A stretch of 35,757 nucleotides of DNA from Ideonella livida (GTDB taxonomy: Bacteria > Pseudomonadota > Gammaproteobacteria > Burkholderiales > Burkholderiaceae_C): positions 1 through 35,757 of the forward strand of contig NZ_JAAGOH010000040.1 of assembly GCF_010499455.1 (NCBI RefSeq). Reading direction: 5' to 3'. Shown piece after piece: positions 16,630-23,957 of the stretch. Both the position numbers and the translations under genes were made by a program. Under the pieces are notes generated by a model that was not told the DNA's origin, made no database searches, and saw nothing but the letters and a program-made list of their open reading frames with translations. Numbering within the stretch: position 1 is the first letter of the stretch; each line of letters starts with the position of its first letter.

Positions 16630-19398
16630 ATGCCCATGTTCCCCACCTTCGATCGCTGCGTCCGGGCCCTGTCCGCACGCCTTGCCCACCGGCCAAACGG
16701 GATGGTGCGCAAGATGGCGCCGAGGGTGGCAACCCGGGTGGCGCCATGGCTGGTGTCAGCCGGCGTGGCGCTGGCCCTGGCCCTGGCCTGGGCCGCAGCG
16801 CAGCCCGCCCAGGCGGCGGTGGATGCCCATGCGGCCGGCACGCACCAGGCCTACGAGGCCCATCTGCCCGATGACCTGGCCACGGCCCCCGAGCTGTGCG
16901 CCCGCGTGCCCTGCGCCGAGGTGTTCCCGGGGGCGCTCAGCTTCTCGCCGCGCAAGGGCCAGCCCCCCTATGTGGAGGCCTACGGCGCGCCCGACGCCCA
17001 GGGCCGCCCGGCGCTGCTGGGTTATGTGATGCTCAGCACCGACATCACCGACACCCCCGCCTACAGCGGCAAGCCGGTGGTCACGCTCATTGGCATGGAT
17101 GTCAAGGGGCGCTATGTGGGCGTGAAGGTGCTCAAGCACTCCGAGCCCATCCTCCTGCTGGGCATTCCGGAACAGGCGCTGGTGGACTTCAACCACCAGT
17201 ACCTGGGCCGCTCGGTCACCGACCTGATCGAGGTGGGCCCGTCCCGCCCCGAGGAGAACATCCTGGGCGTGGACGCCATCTCTGGCGCCACCGTCACGGT
17301 GGTGGCGCAAAACCAGGTGATGCAGCTCTCCGGCCAGGCCGTGGCGCGGCAGGTGGGCCTGGTGCCCGCCACCCAGCGCCCGTCCGCGCAGTTCCAACCC
17401 CTGGCCGGCGGCCAACGCCTGGACTGGGCCAGCCTGGTGGCGCGCGGCCTGGTGCAGCGCCTGCGGGTGGAACCGCCCCAGGTGGGCCTGCCACCGGGGT
17501 CCGAGCCCTTCATCGAGCTGTGGTTCGGAGATCTGAACCACCCAGACCTCGCGCTCAGCCTGCTGGGCGAGCGCGGCCGCGACAACCTGCGCGCCCGCCT
17601 GCAGCCGGGCGAGCATGCCTTGTTCATCATCCGCACCGCCGGAGCCGAGTCCTTCAAGGGCTCGGGCTTTGTGCGCGGTGGCATCTACGACCGGGTGCAG
17701 GTCAAGCAGGAGGCCGACGCCTTCACCTTCCGTGACCTGGACTATCTGAACCTCTACGGCCTGGAGGCCGCCGGTGCGCCAGCCTACACCGAGTCGGCCC
17801 TCTTCATCCTGCGCTCGCCCGCCTTCTCGGCCGCCTACCCCTGGAAGCTGGCCTTCCTGGGCAACCGGGTGGACCGCGCCACCGGCCAGCGCAGCTTTGC
17901 CGTGTTCGAGTCGCGCTACTGGCTGCCCGATGCGGCGCTGCAGGGCGGCCGCCCCGCCGTGACCGAGCCCGATGCGCCCTGGCTGCGCATTTGGAAGGCC
18001 CAGGCCGGGCGCATCGGCGCCTTTGCGCTGCTGTTGGTGGCGGTGGCCGCCGTCTATGCGCAGCGCGACCGGCTCACCCGTCGCGCCACGCACAAGAACA
18101 AGTGGCCGGTCAATGCCTTCAAGTACAGCGCCTGGGCGCTGTCCATCGGCGTGGTGGGCTTTGGCCTCATGGCCCAGCCCTCGGTCACGCAGGTGCTCAC
18201 CTGGTTCCACAGCCTGCTGTTCCAGTGGACCTGGTCGCTGTTCCTGTCAGACCCCTTCATCTTCCTGTTCTGGATTTTCATCATCGCCACCACCTTCGTC
18301 TTCGGGCGCGGGTTGTTCTGTGGCTGGCTGTGCCCGTTTGGCTCGCTCTCGGAAGCGCTGTTCAAGCTGGGCCGCCGGCTGGGCCTGCGCCGTTGGCAGA
18401 AGCCTGTGCCCCAGGCCCTGCATGACCGGCTGAAGTGGCTGAAATACGCGCTGTTCTTTGGCCTGCTCGTGGTGTCGCTGTTTGACATGGGCCTGGCGGA
18501 GATGCTGGCCGAGGTGGAGCCGTTCAAGACCACCTTCCTGGTGGGTGTGACCCACCGTGCCTGGCCCTACGGTCTGTATGTGGCGGCGTTGCTGGGCCTG
18601 TCGCTGTTCATTGAGCGGCCGTACTGCAAATACCTGTGTCCGCTGGGCGGCGCCCTGGCCATGCCCAGCACCTTCCGCTGGTTTGGGCTGCAACGCAAGG
18701 CCGACTGCAACCGCTGCAAGGCCTGCGCCGTGGGCTGCGGCGCCCAGGCCATTGATGCGGACGGTCGCATTGACCACCGCGAATGCTTGCACTGCCTCGA
18801 TTGCATGGTCCTCTACACCGACGAGAAGGGCTGCCCGCCGCTGGCACGGGAGCGCAAGCGCCGCGAGCGCGATGGCCTGCTGATCACCCCCATCGGCGCG
18901 GATGGTTACTACATTCCCATCGATGCCGTGCCGGCCATCCACCCACAGGCCGCCGAGGGCCCGGACCCGCGCTGGCCCACCGCGCGCATCACGCCGCCCC
19001 AACTGGGCCCCGAGGTGGGCACCGGCCGCTGGCTGCTGCAGGAGCTGCGCCAGCACCTGTTGCCCTGGAGCCGCGACGGTTGGACCCAGGCGCGCACCCT
19101 GCAGATCATTGGCCTGGGCCTGGCGCTGGCCGCCAGCGCCGCCTGGGTGCTGGGCGCCCAGGGCCGGCTGCCCGCCGCCGGCCTGATCGGCTGCTGGTTT
19201 GGCTGGAGCGTGGCCGAGGTGCTGCTGCGCTGGCACGGCCAGCGTTGGGTGAAGGATGGCCCGTGGTGGGGCCGCACCTGGCGCGTGGCCGGGGTGATGG
19301 ACCTGCTGAGCTACGTGGCCTTCAAGAACCTGATGATCGGGGCCGCACTGTTTCTGGTGCTGCGCGCCGCCGGTCGGCTGAGTGGGGGGCTGCCATGA
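16630..19398 (+). CDS. nosR: NosR, flavo-iron-sulfur electron donor to NosZ, with long C-terminal extension
   Basis: Membrane protein needed for nosZ expression and electron transfer to N2O reductase, 922 aa. After an N-terminal signal/anchor (about 38-62) comes a periplasmic FMN-binding domain with the flavinylation motif DAISGAT (Thr221 predicted FMN site). Membrane spans follow near 462-477, 500-515, 540-558, 604-620 and 645-661, with CxxxCP motifs CGWLCP (564-569) and CKYLCP (666-671). A cytoplasmic ferredoxin-like section has Cys 693/696/699/703 and 719/722/725/735. About 185 residues then remain with up to three more hydrophobic stretches (about 825-845, 850-867, 886-912). The NosR proteins I know are about 720-780 aa, so this tail is unusual. 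A downstream ATG at residue 25 is an alternative start. Confidence 0.95.
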   Translation: MPMFPTFDRCVRALSARLAHRPNGMVRKMAPRVATRVAPWLVSAGVALALALAWAAAQPAQAAVDAHAAGTHQAYEAHLPDDLATAPELCARVPCAEVFPGALSFSPRKGQPPYVEAYGAPDAQGRPALLGYVMLSTDITDTPAYSGKPVVTLIGMDVKGRYVGVKVLKHSEPILLLGIPEQALVDFNHQYLGRSVTDLIEVGPSRPEENILGVDAISGATVTVVAQNQVMQLSGQAVARQVGLVPATQRPSAQFQPLAGGQRLDWASLVARGLVQRLRVEPPQVGLPPGSEPFIELWFGDLNHPDLALSLLGERGRDNLRARLQPGEHALFIIRTAGAESFKGSGFVRGGIYDRVQVKQEADAFTFRDLDYLNLYGLEAAGAPAYTESALFILRSPAFSAAYPWKLAFLGNRVDRATGQRSFAVFESRYWLPDAALQGGRPAVTEPDAPWLRIWKAQAGRIGAFALLLVAVAAVYAQRDRLTRRATHKNKWPVNAFKYSAWALSIGVVGFGLMAQPSVTQVLTWFHSLLFQWTWSLFLSDPFIFLFWIFIIATTFVFGRGLFCGWLCPFGSLSEALFKLGRRLGLRRWQKPVPQALHDRLKWLKYALFFGLLVVSLFDMGLAEMLAEVEPFKTTFLVGVTHRAWPYGLYVAALLGLSLFIERPYCKYLCPLGGALAMPSTFRWFGLQRKADCNRCKACAVGCGAQAIDADGRIDHRECLHCLDCMVLYTDEKGCPPLARERKRRERDGLLITPIGADGYYIPIDAVPAIHPQAAEGPDPRWPTARITPPQLGPEVGTGRWLLQELRQHLLPWSRDGWTQARTLQIIGLGLALAASAAWVLGAQGRLPAAGLIGCWFGWSVAEVLLRWHGQRWVKDGPWWGRTWRVAGVMDLLSYVAFKNLMIGAALFLVLRAAGRLSGGLP

Positions 19399-20678
19399 GC
19401 GGGGCCCTGCGCCTGAGGGGCGTAAGCTGGGTCTGCGCCCTGTTCACCTGCGCGGTGCCTGCCGCCGCAGCGGTGTGGCCCGTGGCGCCGGGTCAGTCGG
19501 TGCAGGCCGTGATTGACCAAGCCGCCGCCGGTGACACCGTGGTGTTGGCCCGGGGCCGCTACACCGAGCGCCTGCGCATCAACAAACCGCTCACGCTGCG
19601 CGGCGAAGGCCGGCCCACGCTGAGCGGCGGCCAGGGCGGCGACACGGTGCGCATCGCCTCACCCGATGTGACGGTGGAAGGCCTGATCGTGCGCGACTCG
19701 GGCCACAGCCTCACCGCCCAGCACGCCGGCGTGTACGTGGCCCCCGGCAGCCACCGCGCCGTGGTGCGCGACTGTGAACTCACCTACAACCTCTTCGGCC
19801 TGTGGATCGAAAAGGCCGATGACGTGCAGGTGGCGCACAACGTCATCACCGGCCTGCGCGATGTGAACAGCTCGCAGCGCGGCAACGGCATCCAGCTCTA
19901 CAACACCCACCGCGCCCGCATCGAGGGCAACCAGATCGGCTATGTGCGCGACGCGCTGTATGTGGACGTGAGCCACGACGCCATCTTCCGGGGCAACCGC
20001 CTGCACCACAGCCGCTACGGCACGCACTACATGAACTCCTACCGCAACCTGTGGGAGGACAACGAGGCTTACGCCAACCGCGGCGGCCTGGCGCTGATGG
20101 AAGTGCGCGACCAGGTGGTGCGCCGCAACCGCACCTGGGGCAACAGCGACTTCGGCATCATGCTGCGCACCCTGCAGGACTCGGTGATCGAGGACAACGT
20201 GGTGGCCGGCAATGCCCGCGGTTTCTTCATCTACGACGTGGAGTACGCCACCCTGCAAGGCAATCTGGTGGTGGGCAACCGAGTGGGCGTGCACCTCTCG
20301 GCCGGCTCCACCCGCAACACCGTGCGCCGCAATGACTTTGTGGCCAATGCCGAGCAGGTGCGCTATGTGGGCGCCCGCGATGAGCGCTGGGGCGACACCG
20401 GCGCGCAGCAAGGCAACCACTGGAGCAACTACCTGGGCTGGGACCGCGACGGCGACGGCCGTGGCGACATCCCCTTTGAAGCCAATGACGTGGTGGATCG
20501 CCTGCTCTGGCGCCACCCCAGCGCCCGCCTGCTGATGGGCAGCCCGGCGGTGCAGGCCCTGCGCGTGCTGGGCCAGCAGTTCCCTGTGATGCGCGTGCCC
20601 AGCGTGGTGGAGCGCCAGCCCGCCATGCAGCCCCGACACCTTGACTGGAGACAGTGGCTTGACCGCTCTCACCCCTGA
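19395..20678 (+). CDS. nosD: NosD, periplasmic copper-maturation protein (beta-helix)
   Basis: Periplasmic protein required, with NosF and NosY, to build the CuZ centre of NosZ; 427 aa. A signal peptide covers about residues 1-26 (CAVPAAAAVWP cleavage region). The rest is a right-handed beta-helix of the CASH/pectate-lyase-like type, with short repeated turns such as VTVEGLIVRDSG, VQVAHNVITGL, ARIEGNQIGY, AIFRGNRLHHS, VIEDNVVAGNA and ATLQGNLVVGN. The ending NYLGWDRDGDGRGDIPFEANDVVDRLLWRHP is familiar for NosD when read in parts. Its start overlaps nosR by ATGA, and its 3' end overlaps the proposed nosF start by 20 nt. Confidence 0.95.
   Translation: MSGALRLRGVSWVCALFTCAVPAAAAVWPVAPGQSVQAVIDQAAAGDTVVLARGRYTERLRINKPLTLRGEGRPTLSGGQGGDTVRIASPDVTVEGLIVRDSGHSLTAQHAGVYVAPGSHRAVVRDCELTYNLFGLWIEKADDVQVAHNVITGLRDVNSSQRGNGIQLYNTHRARIEGNQIGYVRDALYVDVSHDAIFRGNRLHHSRYGTHYMNSYRNLWEDNEAYANRGGLALMEVRDQVVRRNRTWGNSDFGIMLRTLQDSVIEDNVVAGNARGFFIYDVEYATLQGNLVVGNRVGVHLSAGSTRNTVRRNDFVANAEQVRYVGARDERWGDTGAQQGNHWSNYLGWDRDGDGRGDIPFEANDVVDRLLWRHPSARLLMGSPAVQALRVLGQQFPVMRVPSVVERQPAMQPRHLDWRQWLDRSHP
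20647..20650 (+). promoter_or_regulatory. Ribosome binding site inside nosD that sets a TTG start for nosF
   Basis: GGAG lies 8 nt before TTG (20659). No in-frame ATG exists near the expected start; the nearby ATG at 20690 is out of frame. This supports TTG as the nosF initiation codon. Confidence 0.55.
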
Positions 20679-21603
20679 CCCCTCGCTCCATGCCCTGCTG
20701 CTGCAGGACGTGGCCCGCCACTACGGCAGCCCCCACGCACCCGTGAAAGCGCTGGACGGCGTGGACCTGTGCGTGCCGCGCGGCCAGCTCTTTGGCCTGG
20801 TGGGCCACAACGGCGCCGGCAAAAGCACCCTGTTCAAGCTGGTGCTGGGCCTGGTGCGGCCCACCCGGGGCCAGCTCTGGGTGCAAGGCATTGAGGTGGG
20901 CGGCCCGGCCTTTCGCCAAGCCCGCCAGCGCCTGGGCTACCTGCCCGAACACCTGGCCCTGTATGACAACCTGAGCGGTCTGGAAACGCTGCAGCTCTTC
21001 GCCCGCCTGAAGTCAGCCGATGCGGCCCGTTGCCTGCCGCTGCTGGACGAGCTGGGCCTGGGGGCGGCCGCCCGCCGCCCGGTGCGCGAGTATTCCAAGG
21101 GCATGCGCCAGCGCCTGGGTTTTGCCCAGGCCCTGCTGGGGGAGCCGGGCCTGCTGCTGCTGGATGAGCCCACCTCGGGCCTGGACCCCGCCGCCACGCG
21201 CGACTTCTACGCCACCCTGGACCGCCTGCGCCAGCGCGGCGTGACCATGCTCATCAGCTCGCATGTGTTGGCCGAGCTGGAGCAACGGGTGGACGCGCTG
21301 GCCATGCTCTCGGCCGGCCGGCTCATCGCCCAGGGCAGCGTGGCTGACTTGCGCGCCCGCTGCACCCGCCCCTTGCAGGTGCAGGTGAGCGCCACCCCCG
21401 AGGTGCTGGACGGCCTGCCCGCCACCTTGGCCCCGCTGGGCCTGCAGCCCCAGCGCACCGACGCCGGCCGCCTGCAGGTGGACTGCCCGCGCGAACTCAA
21501 GCTGCCCCTGCTGGCCCGCTTGGCTGCCCAGCCCTTGGCCGACCTGCAGGTGCAAGAGCCCACGCTGGAAACCGTCTACTTTGACCTGCGGGAGGCGGCA
21601 TGA
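20659..21603 (+). CDS. nosF: NosF, ABC transporter ATPase for NosZ copper-site assembly
   Basis: Cytoplasmic ATPase that works with the NosY membrane subunit and periplasmic NosD in NosZ maturation, 314 aa from the TTG at 20659. Walker A is GHNGAGKST (about 49-57), the signature is YSKGMRQRLGFAQAL, Walker B is LLLLDEPTSGLD, and the switch His is in ISSHVLAELE. The C-terminal 80 residues form the accessory domain usual in NosF. An upstream in-frame TTG (20641) is less likely because no Shine-Dalgarno sequence precedes it. The gene overlaps nosD by 20 nt and nosY by ATGA. The weak start codon may keep the ATPase level below that of NosD. Confidence 0.93.
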   Translation: MTALTPDPSLHALLLQDVARHYGSPHAPVKALDGVDLCVPRGQLFGLVGHNGAGKSTLFKLVLGLVRPTRGQLWVQGIEVGGPAFRQARQRLGYLPEHLALYDNLSGLETLQLFARLKSADAARCLPLLDELGLGAAARRPVREYSKGMRQRLGFAQALLGEPGLLLLDEPTSGLDPAATRDFYATLDRLRQRGVTMLISSHVLAELEQRVDALAMLSAGRLIAQGSVADLRARCTRPLQVQVSATPEVLDGLPATLAPLGLQPQRTDAGRLQVDCPRELKLPLLARLAAQPLADLQVQEPTLETVYFDLREAA

Positions 21604-22478
21604 ACACGCTTGCTCAAGCGGCCCGCGTCACCCCGGAGGCGGGCGGCGCCTTCCAGCCCCGCCAAGTGCTGGCCCTGGCCGGCAAAGAGTTCTCAGACCG
21701 ACTGCGTCACCGCTGGGTGCTGGTGGTGGCGGTGGTGTTCACGCTGTTCTCGCTGGCCATCACCTGGTTTGGCGGGGCGGCGCAAGGCCAGATCGGGCCG
21801 CGCAGCATCGAGGCCACCGTGGCCAGCTTGGTGTCGCTGGTGATCTACCTGATCCCGCTGATTGCGCTGCTGCTGGGTTTTGACGCGGTGGTGGGCGAGC
21901 GCGAGCGCGGCACCCTGGACCTGCTGCTGGCCTTGCCCATCACGCGGCTGGAGCTGCTGCTGGGCAAATACCTGGGCCTGGCGGCGGCGCTGGCCCTGTC
22001 GACCCTGGCGGGCTTTGCGCTGGCCGGCGGGTTGCTCTGGCAGCGCCTGGGCCCGGCGGCGCTGTACCACTACGGCGGCTTTGTGTTCAGCGCGCTGCTG
22101 CTGGGCCTGGCCTTCCTGAGCTTGGCGATGCTGCTGTCGGTGCTGGCGCGTGACCGTGCGCAGGCCACCGGGCTGGCCATCGGCCTGTGGTTTGCGCTGG
22201 TGCTGGCCTTTGATCTGGTGCTGCTGGGCCTGCTGGTGGCCACCGGCGGTGACCTGGGCGGCGCAGTGGGCGAGCAGGCCTTACCCTGGCTGCTGCTGGC
22301 CAACCCGGCAGACATATTCCGCATCCTCAATGTGTTCAACCTGGACGACGTGCAGCGCCTGTACGGCCTGGCCAGCGTGGTGCCACCGGCCTTGGGCAAT
22401 GCCTGGGTCATGGGCAGCGCCATGTTCGGCTGGATTGCCGCACCGCTGGCCCTGGCCGCCTGGAGATTCAAGCCATGA
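21600..22478 (+). CDS. nosY: NosY, ABC transporter membrane subunit for NosZ maturation
   Basis: Inner-membrane partner of NosF, 292 aa, with about six hydrophobic spans. The family landmarks are FSDRLRHRWVL near the N-terminus, LIPLIALLLGFDAVVGERERGTL (read in parts) with the conserved GERERGTLDLLLALP loop that contacts the ATPase, and NPADIFRILNVFN in the C-terminal half. It belongs to the ABC-2 type permease group. The start overlaps nosF by ATGA, and its stop overlaps nosL by ATGA, so F, Y and L form one coupled block. Confidence 0.94.
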   Translation: MNTLAQAARVTPEAGGAFQPRQVLALAGKEFSDRLRHRWVLVVAVVFTLFSLAITWFGGAAQGQIGPRSIEATVASLVSLVIYLIPLIALLLGFDAVVGERERGTLDLLLALPITRLELLLGKYLGLAAALALSTLAGFALAGGLLWQRLGPAALYHYGGFVFSALLLGLAFLSLAMLLSVLARDRAQATGLAIGLWFALVLAFDLVLLGLLVATGGDLGGAVGEQALPWLLLANPADIFRILNVFNLDDVQRLYGLASVVPPALGNAWVMGSAMFGWIAAPLALAAWRFKP

Positions 22479-23050
22479 CCCCGAACCCTGTTCTTGAAGC
22501 GGGCGCCGCCCTGGTGGCCATGCCCGTGAACCGCCGCCGCTGGTTGTGTGGCTGCGCCAGCCTGGCGGCCCTGGCCCTGGCCGGCTGCGGCAAGAGCGAA
22601 GGCGAGGCGGCCACCGTGGCCGCCCGCGACTTCGCCCCCCACACCAGCTGCAGCCTGGACGGCATGCTGCTGGCCGACTACCCCGGCCCCAAGGGGCAAA
22701 TCCTCTACCGCGGCACGTCGGAGCCCGCCTTCTTTTGCGACACGGTGGAGCTGCTGTCCAGCCTGATCAAGCCCGAGCAGGTGCGCCCGGTGGCCGGCGC
22801 CTGGGTGCAAGACATGGCCCGCACCGACTGGGACCGCCCCGCCGGCGCGTGGATCGAGGCGCGCAGCGCGCACTTTGTGCTGGGCAGCCGGCGCCATGGC
22901 TCCATGGGCCCCACGGCCGCCAGCTTCGCCAGCGCGGACGCCGCCCAGGCCTTTGCCCAGCAATGGGGCGGCAAGGTGGTGGCCTATGCGCAGATCACGC
23001 CGGAGCAGGTGGATCTGTCAGGCGGGGCGCTGCATGACAGCCGCATGTGA
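22475..23050 (+). CDS. nosL: NosL, copper chaperone lipoprotein
   Basis: Outer- or inner-membrane-anchored lipoprotein that gives Cu(I) to the NosZ maturation machinery, 191 aa. The lipobox LAGC places the lipidated Cys at about residue 38. The Cu-binding motif is CSLDGM (C59, M64), followed by a conserved FFCDT (Cys about 88). The C-terminal DAAQAFAQQWGGKVVAY is the usual NosL ending. The ATGA overlap with nosY gives the start; a later Met (residue 16, MPVNRRRW) would make a shorter signal and is equally reasonable. A second NosL-like gene starts inside its last codons. Confidence 0.93.
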   Translation: MTPNPVLEAGAALVAMPVNRRRWLCGCASLAALALAGCGKSEGEAATVAARDFAPHTSCSLDGMLLADYPGPKGQILYRGTSEPAFFCDTVELLSSLIKPEQVRPVAGAWVQDMARTDWDRPAGAWIEARSAHFVLGSRRHGSMGPTAASFASADAAQAFAQQWGGKVVAYAQITPEQVDLSGGALHDSRM

Positions 23051-23813
23051 GGCCGGTGCGCACGCCGCCGGCGCCGCACCCGGCGCAGCAGCAGGAGCCA
23101 CGTCCGGCGCCACGTCCGGTCCATCGTCTGCGGACGGGACGGCCCTGCGGCCGATGGTCTCGCCCTCCCGGCGGACGTGGCTGCGCGGCGTGGCCTTGGG
23201 CGCGCTGGCGTTGGGCGGTGCGGTGGGTTTGGCGGGTGGGGGCTGGCTGGCCACGGGCCGGCGCCTGCCTTGGGGTGGAACCAGCCCGTCGGCCGTGCCC
23301 GATGAGGTGTGCATCGTCGCCCCCACCTTCGCCTGGGATCCGGCCAGCGGCTTGCCGCGCCATGCGGCTCGTCCCGTGCCTGAGACCGCCCGCTGCCCGG
23401 TGTGCGGCATGTTTCCCGCCCGGCATCCGCGCTGGGCGGCGCAGGTGGTGTTCGGGGATGGCGCCGCCCATTTCCTGGACTCCCCGGTCAGCCTGTTCCT
23501 CTACCTGCAGGATGTGGGCCGTTATGCCACCGGCCGGCAGCGGGCCGAGATTGCCGCGCTGTATGTGACCGACCAAGACAGCGGCACCTGGCTGGATGCG
23601 CGCCAGGCCTGGTATCTCCACGGTTCCACCCTGCGCGGCCCGATGCGCACCGCCGACCTGCCCGCCTTTGCCACGGAAGGCGGCGCCCGGGCCACCGCCA
23701 CCCGCCAGGGCGGCGTGCTGCTGGGCTTTGCCGCGCTGGCCGCCACCCTGCCGCCTGAGCTGCGCCGCCTGGGGCCGCACCGCCATGGCCAAGGGGTGAA
23801 GGTTGAGGGGTGA
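23034..23813 (+). CDS. Second NosL-superfamily protein with Tat-like signal
   Basis: A 259-aa protein with a NosL-type domain in the C-terminal half: CPVCGM (about residues 121-126), WAAQVVFGDGAAHFLDSP, then YVTDQDSGTWLDARQAWY. The N-terminus has SRRTWLRGVALGALALGG (about 45-62), a Tat-like signal rather than a lipobox, so it is probably exported by a different route from NosL. The start is uncertain: ATG 23034 overlaps nosL by 17 nt and adds an Ala/Gly-rich lead, while ATG 23154 begins just before the twin Arg. Copper or another metal delivery in the periplasm is likely from the CxxCGM motif and position. It is not simply a duplicate of NosL, since the motif and flanks differ. Confidence 0.82.
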   Translation: MTAACEAGAHAAGAAPGAAAGATSGATSGPSSADGTALRPMVSPSRRTWLRGVALGALALGGAVGLAGGGWLATGRRLPWGGTSPSAVPDEVCIVAPTFAWDPASGLPRHAARPVPETARCPVCGMFPARHPRWAAQVVFGDGAAHFLDSPVSLFLYLQDVGRYATGRQRAEIAALYVTDQDSGTWLDARQAWYLHGSTLRGPMRTADLPAFATEGGARATATRQGGVLLGFAALAATLPPELRRLGPHRHGQGVKVEG

Positions 23814-23957
23814 AGGTGGAGTTGCCGCCTGCCAGCCAGGTTCTTTGGCCCGCTGGGGCTGGGGGCTGGGGACTGCGGCCCAGCAGGCATCTGATCTGGT
23901 CAATCTTCTGATTTTCTGGATCTGCCGCATCAGGCGCTGCGCCGGCACCATGCCGGC
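23814..23957 (+). other. 144-bp gap between the second NosL-like gene and ccoG
   Basis: It contains three G-runs (GGGG-CT-GGGGG-CT-GGGG, 23854-23871), a 6-bp stem-loop GCTGGG/CCCAGC (23865-23884) without a T-tract, and the 11-nt element at 23892-23902. The stretch from 23890 to 23925 is clearly more AT-rich than its surroundings, so a promoter for ccoG is likely here. Confidence 0.5.
23892..23902 (+). promoter_or_regulatory. 11-nt element shared with the cytochrome gene upstream region
   Basis: TGATCTGGTCA, an inverted TGA/TCA pair with 5-nt spacing, ends 55 nt before the ccoG start. The same 11 nt in the same orientation lie 63 nt upstream of the cytochrome gene (13961-13971, - strand). FNR-type sites need 6-nt spacing, so this is not a standard FNR box. 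Confidence 0.35.

Noticed and set aside
23891-23904. FNR box upstream of ccoG
   Set aside because: The half-sites TGA and TCAA have 5-nt spacing instead of 6, so the consensus fails. The element is kept only as an unexplained shared motif.
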